DNA of 10,420 bases from an uncultured Spirochaetaceae bacterium (lineage in GTDB: Bacteria > Spirochaetota > Spirochaetia > Treponematales > Treponemataceae), in contig CACYBG010000374.1 of assembly GCA_902772605.1 (NCBI GenBank), positions 1 through 10,420 of the forward strand, given 5' to 3'. The notes beneath the pieces are model-generated. The model was not told the origin of the DNA, searched no databases, and worked only from the letters and a program-made list of their open reading frames with translations. Shown here piece after piece: positions 1-5,829 of the stretch (within the stretch, counting starts at the first letter, position 1; each line of letters starts with the position of its first letter). Made by a program: the position numbers and the translations under genes.

Positions 1-1559
1 GCCTCTTCAACCCAGCTTGCATCATATCCGTTTCCGTTGAATATGATTCTCCAGTGTGCGTTGAGTTCCCTCTTTACCAGTACCTGAAGTGCTTCGTCGA
101 AGTTTGCGGCACCCTCAAGTTCATCGGCGAAAGACTTGAGTGCATATCCGACAATTGCATTGAGAACCGTATTCGGTCCTGATATTGAAAGTGATGAACC
201 GACTGAGCGGAATTCAAACCTGTTACCGGTGAATGCGAAAGGACTCGTTCTGTTGCGGTCGGTTGAATCCTTTGGAATCTGCGGAAGAACATCGACTCCA
301 AGGGTCATCTTTTTCTTCGTGATTTCGTCGTAGTGGGTTCCGTTTTTGATTGATTCAAGGACGCCCTGCAATTCTTCTCCCATGAAGATTGAAATGATTG
401 CTGGCGGTGCTTCGTTTGCTCCAAGCCTGTGGTCGTTGCTTGCCGATGCGACTGAAATGCGGAGGAGGTCCTGATATTCATCGACTGCCTTTACGATTGC
501 AGTTACGAAAAGGATGAACTGTGCATTTTTTGCCGGAGTGTCGCCCGGATCAAGAAGGTTCTCGCCTTCGTTGGTTGCAATGGACCAGTTGTTGTGCTTT
601 CCGCTTCCGTTGACTCCTGCAAAAGGTTTTTCGTGGAGGAGGCATACAAGTCCATGGCGGCGTGCAACTTTTTTCATGACTTCCATGGTCAGCTGGTTCT
701 GGTCGGCGGCAATGTTTGTCGTTGAGAAAATCGGTGCCATTTCATGCTGTGCAGGGGCGACTTCATTATGCTCGGTCTTTGAAAGGATTCCGTATTTCCA
801 GAGCGTATCGTTGAGGTCTTCCATGTACTCTACGATTCTGGTCTTGAGTGCGGCGAAATACTGGTCGTCCATCTCCTGACCCTTTGAAGGTTTTGCTCCG
901 AAAAGGGTGCGTCCGGTCATGCGGAGGTCTTTTCTCTGGCTGTAGTATTTTTCATCGACGATGAAATATTCCTGCTCAGGTCCGACTGTCGTTGAAAGTC
1001 TTTTTGCCGTGTGGTTTCCGAACAGACGGAGAATTCTGAGACCTTCCCTGTTGATTGCTTCCATTGAGCGAAGGAGAGGAGTCTTTTTATCAAGTGCTTC
1101 ACCGGTATATGAACAGAATGCGGTAGGAATGCAGAGCGTGTGCTCCTTAACGAAAGGATAGACTGACGGATCCCAAACTGTATATCCGCGAGCTTCGAAA
1201 GTTGCACGGGTTCCTCCGGACGGGAAAGAAGAAGCATCAGGTTCACCCCTTACAAGCTCCTTTCCGCTGAAAGTCATGAGCACACCGCCGTCATCCGTAG
1301 GATTGATGAATCCGTCGTGCTTTTCAGCCGTTATTCCGGTCAAAGGCTGGAACCAGTGTGCATAATGGGTGGCACCCTTTTCAATCGCCCATTCCTTCAT
1401 CGCATGTGCAACCTGATTTGCAACATCCAGATTCAATGGAACGCCTTCATCCAAAGTCTTCTTAAGGGCTTTGAAGGTTTCCTTAGGCAGACGGTCTTTC
1501 ATAACGCGCTGGTTAAAAACATAAGAGCCGAAAAGCTCCGGGACATTTGATGGTGCCAT
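1..1559 (-). CDS. glnN: Glutamine synthetase, type III (GlnN), N-terminal 519 codons, runs off the left edge
   Basis: Makes glutamine from glutamate, ammonia and ATP in the cytoplasm, the main entry of ammonium into metabolism. The frame is open without a stop from the start codon to the window edge. The translation begins MAPSNVPELFGSYVFN, as is usual for type III enzymes. Type III hallmarks follow in order: SGGTRATFEARGYTVWDPS (about residues 114-132), GPEQEYF (193-199), TEHNEVAPAQHEMAP (262-276), the ATP-site stretch HEKPFAGVNGSGKHNNWS (309-326), and ASNDHRLGANEAPPA (371-387). Family members are usually around 700 residues, so about a quarter of the protein lies outside the window. The start is fixed by an AAGGAG ribosome site at 1567-1572, seven bases upstream. 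The gene has its own promoter and a hairpin leader, so it is probably a single-gene unit at its 5' end. No broken motif is seen. Types I and II are excluded by the type III signatures. Confidence 0.95.
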   Translation of the reverse strand, partial: MAPSNVPELFGSYVFNQRVMKDRLPKETFKALKKTLDEGVPLNLDVANQVAHAMKEWAIEKGATHYAHWFQPLTGITAEKHDGFINPTDDGGVLMTFSGKELVRGEPDASSFPSGGTRATFEARGYTVWDPSVYPFVKEHTLCIPTAFCSYTGEALDKKTPLLRSMEAINREGLRILRLFGNHTAKRLSTTVGPEQEYFIVDEKYYSQRKDLRMTGRTLFGAKPSKGQEMDDQYFAALKTRIVEYMEDLNDTLWKYGILSKTEHNEVAPAQHEMAPIFSTTNIAADQNQLTMEVMKKVARRHGLVCLLHEKPFAGVNGSGKHNNWSIATNEGENLLDPGDTPAKNAQFILFVTAIVKAVDEYQDLLRISVASASNDHRLGANEAPPAIISIFMGEELQGVLESIKNGTHYDEITKKKMTLGVDVLPQIPKDSTDRNRTSPFAFTGNRFEFRSVGSSLSISGPNTVLNAIVGYALKSFADELEGAANFDEALQVLVKRELNAHWRIIFNGNGYDASWVEE

Positions 1560-1589
1560 AACTTTACTCCTTGATTTAAAAATAAAAAG

Positions 1590-1631
1590 GGCGATGTGAA
1601 ATCCAAGAAAAAAATCAGATTTCACATCGCC
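1590..1631 (-). promoter_or_regulatory. Leader hairpin of the glutamine synthetase gene, attenuator-like
   Basis: A perfect 14-bp inverted repeat (arms 1590-1603 and 1618-1631, 14-nt loop) lies between the promoter and the ribosome site. Read on the minus strand it is followed directly by a U-rich tail (CTTTTTATTTTT, about 1578-1589), the form of an intrinsic terminator. From the predicted start near 1640 it would span roughly nucleotides 10-51 of the leader. A short upstream sequence (ACATC, 1635-1639) could pair with GATGT (1624-1628) in the 5' terminator arm, giving a weak 5-bp alternative stem. Attenuation is an inference. It could instead be a protein-binding palindrome or an mRNA-stabilising 5' hairpin. 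Confidence 0.65.
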
Positions 1632-1646
1632 ATTGATGTTGTAATC

Positions 1647-1675
1647 ATTATCCATTTTTACGGAAAACAAGTCAA
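1647..1675 (-). promoter_or_regulatory. Sigma-70 promoter of the glutamine synthetase gene
   Basis: On the minus strand a TTGACT -35 box (1670-1675) and a GATAAT -10 box (1647-1652) are separated by exactly 17 bases. Each differs from consensus by one base. Transcription should start near 1640, leaving a leader of about 80 bases before the ATG at 1559. This is the clearest promoter in the window. Confidence 0.8.
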
Positions 1676-1687
1676 GTAGAAAACAGG

Positions 1688-1715
1688 AAAAAAAATCAGC
1701 CCATGACCGATTTTT
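1688..1715 (-). terminator. Second, distal intrinsic terminator of the M23/propeller operon
   Basis: On the minus strand, arms at 1705-1711 and 1695-1701 (ATCGGTC and GGCTGAT) pair over seven positions with two G-U wobbles around a three-base loop. Flanking A and T runs extend the stem, and eight T residues (1688-1695) follow. It sits between the first terminator and the -35 box of the glutamine synthetase promoter, so it would act as a backup insulator. It is weaker than the first terminator. Confidence 0.5.
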
Positions 1716-1737
1716 ACAGTCCGTCGAATTCTGCACG

Positions 1738-1768
1738 AAAAAAAAATCGCCCCGAAAAAATTCAGGGC
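1738..1768 (-). terminator. Intrinsic terminator of the M23/propeller operon
   Basis: About 17 bases after the stop codon of the propeller gene, GCCCTGAA (1761-1768) pairs with TTCGGGGC (1749-1756) over eight positions with one wobble and a TTTT loop. GA and nine T residues (1738-1746) follow. This is a classical rho-independent terminator on the minus strand. Confidence 0.8.
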
Positions 1769-1784
1769 AAAAGCTTTTCACAAA

Positions 1785-4001
1785 TCATTTTGAAGGAAGA
1801 GGAACAATTTCATATCCTGCTTCGAGTATCGCCCTGATGAGCACGGGAAGCTTTTCGTACACGTAGTCGGTCCGGCTTCCATCCACATTTCCGATGTCAA
1901 CGGAAATCACCATGCCGTCGTGAAGTCGTGAAACGGTTTTCTCAATCACTTCGTCGGCACTCAGATAAAGCTTTTCGTCATCAGAATGAGCCTCTTCAAA
2001 GGACACCCTGTCGTTGGCTTCGGTCCATGCATCCACGTAGACGTATCCGGCAGACTCACCGGCATTCACCATCATTTCGTTCGACGCATAAAACGGTGCA
2101 TGCCAAATCAGTTCCAGTTCCTTACCGGTCGCAGCAAGGAATTCATCTTCGTTTCTGGCAAGTCCACGACGCACGAAATCAGCATCGATTTCAAAGGCAT
2201 CGGAAAGGAGGTTTGCAGAAGTAAAGAATCCTGAAGCACATCGACTTCCGCTTGCAGCAATCTGACAGGTCTCCATCGGATACCTTCGGATGAATTCACC
2301 GTTTATGAAGAAGGTTCCCCTCATGCCGTATTTTTCAAGGACTGAAAGAACCTGGGCAAGTCCCTCGTTTCCCCGAGTCGCCTCGAACACTATGCTGACC
2401 TTTCCACTGCTCTTTTTTTCTTCGGCAGTTTCAGGAATCAGCGGATATGTAAATGCGGGTGACGAAAGCGAGCGGACATAGACTGCATTTCCAAAGGCGG
2501 AGTTCGGACATTCACCGGTATAGGCACGGAATTTTCCGTTGGTGGCGGTAAGGTTCACGGGCGGATTCATTTTTCCTGCAGCCGTCCATGAATTCTTTTT
2601 TTCGTCGTATTCGTAGCATGTCGAATCGTTTTCAGTCCATGCACGGATTTTCCCTGAATTCCATACGGCAGTCGAAACTGAAGACAGGTACAGGACTTCC
2701 TTTTTCCAGGTTCCGTCCAGAAGCTTCCACTTGAAGAGCGTGTTCACCCCTCCTGCAATAAGAGAGTCCGAATCCATCCACCTGAACGAGAGTATCTTTT
2801 CATCCTTGGCGGAAGAAATCAGTTTCCATCCGTCCAGAATCCTGATTTCCAGATTCCTGCCGTTTGCAAAGGCAATCTTTTTTCCGTCCGGTGAAAGCTG
2901 AACGTCTCCGGGGTCGGCATAGGTCGAAACAAGTCTGAGTCCCCTGTCCATCGCATATACCGAAGCAGATTTCTTTCCGTTCGTGTAGCTTAGGTTTTCA
3001 ATCCAGAGTACGGGCATGTCGTCGTTCGCCCAGAAAACGTCCAGATCCAGAATCGAACCGCTCAGTCCTATCAGGCTTTCCATTTTCCTGACCGATGCAA
3101 AACCGAAATCCTCGGGGATGGCGTAGAGTATGCACGTCTTGTTTCCGCTTATGTGGAGCATGTATTTTCCGTCGGGACTTATGCTGAAGCTGTCGTAGAT
3201 TGAATCGAAGTCGCGGGCAAGTCTGGCTACGGGAGTTCCGAATCTCAGAACCGCATAATAAAGTCCCCGAGTATAAAGCTCACCTTCATCAATCCTGTAG
3301 AGTATGTCGCCGTTTGCATAGAATATCGAGTTGCCGAGCCACTGAACGCTTTCCAATCCTCCCTCGCCTATCATGCGCATGGACTCAGGCGGAAGAAGAT
3401 TCTTTATTACGGCTTCCGTTGAGGCAAAATAAACCGTTCCGTCATCTTCATAAAGGAAAAACCTTGAATCCGGGGACCATTTTACGGGAGACGAATCGGA
3501 TGGAGTGCATGAACCGGTGATTTTCATCTGAACGCCGGTTGCAGTCTGAACCAGGGCAAGAGAACCTTCCGAATCTTCCTGACAGATCCATCTGCCATCG
3601 GGACTTTCCTTCTGTCTTCCTGCATCGTGCCATCCTGACGGAAAACCTTCGTTCCTCAAAATCCAAACGAGCTTACCCGAATCCATGTTGTAGCGGGCGG
3701 TACCGAACGAATTCCTGAGCTGAACGACATTGCCGGACAGAAGCTCCATTTTTTCAGGAATGCAGGTCAAAAGTGAGGGAATGCCCTCGGACGAATTTTT
3801 TCCGAGCGTGATTTCAAAAAGCGACGATGCTTCGGATGTACCTGGAAAATCGATTTTTGCGGAATAAAGCAGGGAATTCGACGGATTTATGTCGTGAACG
3901 CTGAACGATGTCTTTGAAAAAAGTGCGGGGCTACCCAAAATCAGGATGGCGGCCCCCAATGCAAATTTTCTTCTGAGTGCGGCGGATAAAAACCTATTCA
4001 T
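1785..4001 (-). CDS. Secreted beta-propeller protein with a degenerate NodB-type polysaccharide deacetylase domain
   Basis: A 738-residue protein of unknown role, probably exported. A basic start and hydrophobic stretch (about residues 10-29) look like a signal peptide. Residues about 130-520 carry WD40/TolB-like propeller blades, shown by recurring SPDG-type turns (SPDGRW 133-138, WSPDSR 175-180, SISPDGKY 273-280, LSPDGKK 369-375). Residues about 533-738 align by eye with the NodB fold, with YGMRGTFFINGEF matching the usual YGVKATFFVIGE region. The metal and catalytic motifs are lost: TFDDG reads VFEAT (538-542), the HxxxH pair is replaced by G591 and S595, RPPYG reads HAPFY (634-638), and the late His is D702. 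It is therefore probably not an active deacetylase and may bind glycan. Start chosen at the ATG with AAAAGGAG (4009-4016) seven bases upstream; an in-frame start at 4055 adds 18 residues but seems unlikely. It lies 80 bases downstream of the M23 gene, without an obvious terminator between them. Confidence 0.8.
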   Translation of the reverse strand: MNRFLSAALRRKFALGAAILILGSPALFSKTSFSVHDINPSNSLLYSAKIDFPGTSEASSLFEITLGKNSSEGIPSLLTCIPEKMELLSGNVVQLRNSFGTARYNMDSGKLVWILRNEGFPSGWHDAGRQKESPDGRWICQEDSEGSLALVQTATGVQMKITGSCTPSDSSPVKWSPDSRFFLYEDDGTVYFASTEAVIKNLLPPESMRMIGEGGLESVQWLGNSIFYANGDILYRIDEGELYTRGLYYAVLRFGTPVARLARDFDSIYDSFSISPDGKYMLHISGNKTCILYAIPEDFGFASVRKMESLIGLSGSILDLDVFWANDDMPVLWIENLSYTNGKKSASVYAMDRGLRLVSTYADPGDVQLSPDGKKIAFANGRNLEIRILDGWKLISSAKDEKILSFRWMDSDSLIAGGVNTLFKWKLLDGTWKKEVLYLSSVSTAVWNSGKIRAWTENDSTCYEYDEKKNSWTAAGKMNPPVNLTATNGKFRAYTGECPNSAFGNAVYVRSLSSPAFTYPLIPETAEEKKSSGKVSIVFEATRGNEGLAQVLSVLEKYGMRGTFFINGEFIRRYPMETCQIAASGSRCASGFFTSANLLSDAFEIDADFVRRGLARNEDEFLAATGKELELIWHAPFYASNEMMVNAGESAGYVYVDAWTEANDRVSFEEAHSDDEKLYLSADEVIEKTVSRLHDGMVISVDIGNVDGSRTDYVYEKLPVLIRAILEAGYEIVPLPSK

Positions 4002-4008
4002 GCGTCTT

Positions 4009-4016
4009 CTCCTTTT
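4009..4016 (-). promoter_or_regulatory. Ribosome binding site that decides the propeller gene start
   Basis: AAAAGGAG on the minus strand sits seven bases before the ATG at 3999-4001. This supports that ATG, followed by an export signal, over the longer in-frame start at 4055. Confidence 0.75.
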
Positions 4017-4081
4017 GAGTGGGTGCAGAGAAAACCTTTGGTCGCGGAAACTCACCGGGTCTTACGGCGATTTCAGGCTTC

Positions 4082-5263
4082 TTATTTCAAAAGCGAAAGT
4101 GGATCCACAAGGTTTCCGTTTTTGTAGACCGTAAAGTGCAGGTGAGGTCCGGTTGAATATCCTGTCGTTCCAACAAGACCGACTACATCACCCTGGTTGA
4201 TTTTTGCACCCTTGGTCGTAAGAATCTTGCTCATGTGGCCGTACAAAGTCTGATAGTGATCCTTGTGCTTGATGATTACGTAGTTACCGTATGAATTATG
4301 CCATCCGGCGACTTCAACGGTTCCGCTCATTGCAGCATAAATCTTTGTGCCGGTAGGACATGCCATGTCAATGCCAGTGTGGTAGGAATTTTTCTTACCG
4401 GAAATCGGATCGACCCTGTAGCCGAATTTTGAAGTCAGGACGTACCTTGCCTTAAGAGGATTGACCATGTGTTCGCCCTGGAATTTCTCTATCACGCTGT
4501 TCGGAAGATAGCCGCCGGGAACGAATATTTCCTGTCCGACCGTCAAATCCGAAGTCTGAAGGTCGTTTGCATCAAGGATGGAGTTGGCCGTCGTTCGGTA
4601 TCTGCTTGCGATTGAACTGACGGTATCGTTCTTGGTCACCTTATATATGATTCCGTCTATGGAAGGAACCTTGAGTCTGCTCGGTATCAGGCTTACGTCT
4701 GTGAGTCCGTTGCATGATATGAGCGTAGACATGTTCTTAAGTCCGTAATTTGAAAGGAATTTCTTGAATCCGCCGATGTTCCTGCTCTGGTTGTAGGTAA
4801 CGTTCCTGTAGCTGACTTTCAGGAGCTTTACTTCAGGAAGGGTGAGTTCATCAGGATCCTTCAGGAGGAAATCGAATATGTCGCTTACGACGTACTGCTC
4901 TTCCGTCAGGTTTTTCATGCTGTCATCAAGATTTTTAAGAATCCATTCAGAATTCTCGGGAACATCAAGTTCAGTTACAAATCCGTTTTTATAGGCATAA
5001 TCATCTACGGCTTTCTTCGGGAAATAAATGCAGGCATACAGGGCGGGAATTATCCATCCGAATTCAACGATGCGGAGGAGACCCTTCAAAAACAGGAAGG
5101 ATGCTTCCCTCAAGGTCATGAGGAAATTCTTCATCCCATAATTTCTGGAACTTACAACAGCAGAGGTGGCGTAACGTGAACGGTTCGGCTCCCTCCTGAA
5201 CACTGTGTTCCTTGCAACAGTCGTCCTATATGATTTTTTACCTGAATAATTGATTATTTCCAT
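4082..5263 (-). CDS. Membrane-anchored LysM / M23 family peptidoglycan endopeptidase
   Basis: A lysostaphin-type zinc metallopeptidase expected to cut peptide cross-links in periplasmic peptidoglycan. Counted from the ATG, the 393-residue protein has a basic N-terminal tail of about 50 residues. A hydrophobic segment follows (about 52-81), probably an uncleaved membrane anchor. Then come a charged, partly helical region, a LysM glycan-binding module (about 207-250, from YKVTKNDTVSSIASRY) and the M23 domain (about 275-393). The catalytic and metal residues are present: H295 and D299 in YHTGIDMA, H343 in YGHMS, and H374/H376 in GPHLHF. The enzyme should therefore be active. It is the first gene of a minus-strand pair with the propeller/NodB-like gene and diverges from lepB. 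The start is uncertain: ATG at 5261-5263 has only a weak AAAG upstream, and an in-frame GTG at 5285-5287 would add eight residues. Roles in elongation, division or flagellar passage through the wall are all possible. Confidence 0.9.
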   Translation of the reverse strand: MEIINYSGKKSYRTTVARNTVFRREPNRSRYATSAVVSSRNYGMKNFLMTLREASFLFLKGLLRIVEFGWIIPALYACIYFPKKAVDDYAYKNGFVTELDVPENSEWILKNLDDSMKNLTEEQYVVSDIFDFLLKDPDELTLPEVKLLKVSYRNVTYNQSRNIGGFKKFLSNYGLKNMSTLISCNGLTDVSLIPSRLKVPSIDGIIYKVTKNDTVSSIASRYRTTANSILDANDLQTSDLTVGQEIFVPGGYLPNSVIEKFQGEHMVNPLKARYVLTSKFGYRVDPISGKKNSYHTGIDMACPTGTKIYAAMSGTVEVAGWHNSYGNYVIIKHKDHYQTLYGHMSKILTTKGAKINQGDVVGLVGTTGYSTGPHLHFTVYKNGNLVDPLSLLK

Positions 5264-5290
5264 AGCTTTAATATCGACATTCCGCACACG

Positions 5291-5299
5291 CTATATTAG
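5291..5299. promoter_or_regulatory. Possible overlapping divergent -10 boxes
   Basis: Within the 47-bp gap between the divergent M23 and lepB genes, CTATATTAG gives TATATT (5292-5297) on the plus strand and TAATAT (5293-5298) on the minus strand. Only poor -35 matches are found on either side. If used, the lepB transcript would have a leader of under ten bases, and the minus-strand transcript would start near the alternative GTG, which would favour the ATG at 5263. Weak evidence from AT-rich sequence alone. Confidence 0.3.
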
Positions 5300-5310
5300 A
5301 ATAAAATCCA

Positions 5311-5829
5311 ATGAAATTAAAGAGCAAAACGGCACTTTTTTTGACTATTTTTCTGGGAATATCGATAGGCGTGCTGATAAAAGTCTTCATTCTGGACATA
5401 ATCTTAATAAACGGCGAATCAATGGAACCGAATTTCCATGCAGGACAGATTGCACTCGTAAACAGGCTGGCATACGGATTGAACAGGCCCTTTTCCGACG
5501 TGCTGATGACATCCTGGTCCAGTCCCAAAATCGGCGACGTCGTAATCTACATGATTGACGACATTCAGGTAATCAAGCGATGCGTAGCCGTGGAAGGGGA
5601 CTTACTAGAATATTCGAGCGATTCCGGGTATAATCTTACGGTCGAAGGAAGGTCATTTCCACTTACGGAAGAACAGTTCCACAGGATGAAGGATTTCGGT
5701 TCGGTGCCTGAAGGAACGGTAATGACCATAGGCGACAACCACGATGTCTCCATCGACTCCAGGACTTACGGTTTTGTATCCGTCAAAAACATATTGGGAA
5801 AGGTAATATGCAAACCAACCGATTTCTGA
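5311..5829 (+). CDS. lepB: Signal peptidase I (LepB)
   Basis: Cleaves signal peptides from exported proteins at the outer face of the cytoplasmic membrane, using a Ser-Lys dyad. The 172-residue protein has one N-terminal membrane segment (about residues 8-31). The nucleophile box follows at once (NGESMEP, S37). The general base is K89 in VIKRCVAVEGD, and the conserved GDNHDVSIDSRTYG box is at 141-154. All catalytic elements are present. At 172 residues it is the short single-anchor form, much smaller than E. coli LepB (324 residues). No convincing ribosome site precedes the ATG; the upstream bases are AT-rich, so initiation may be weak or nearly leaderless. It is the first gene of an operon, and its last 22 bases overlap the start of the penicillin-binding protein gene. 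Spirochaetes may encode more than one such peptidase; this window does not show which substrates it serves. Confidence 0.93.
   Translation: MKLKSKTALFLTIFLGISIGVLIKVFILDIILINGESMEPNFHAGQIALVNRLAYGLNRPFSDVLMTSWSSPKIGDVVIYMIDDIQVIKRCVAVEGDLLEYSSDSGYNLTVEGRSFPLTEEQFHRMKDFGSVPEGTVMTIGDNHDVSIDSRTYGFVSVKNILGKVICKPTDF

Noticed and set aside
514..879. Open frame of 121 codons on the plus strand, opposite the glutamine synthetase gene
   Set aside because: It is antisense to a strongly conserved coding region, has no ribosome site and no recognisable protein features.
1594..1628. Catabolite-repressor (CRP-like) operator suggested by TGTGA and TCACA half sites
   Set aside because: The half sites are about 22 bases apart instead of six, and they are part of a longer perfect hairpin with a U tail, so an RNA stem explains them better.
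4002..4055. An 18-residue N-terminal extension of the propeller protein
   Set aside because: The extension is arginine-rich and would bury the signal peptide, and the ATG at 4001 has a far better ribosome site.
5264..5287. GTG at 5285-5287 as the start of the M23 gene
   Set aside because: There is no ribosome site before it and it may coincide with the transcription start, so the ATG at 5263 is preferred, though this is not settled.
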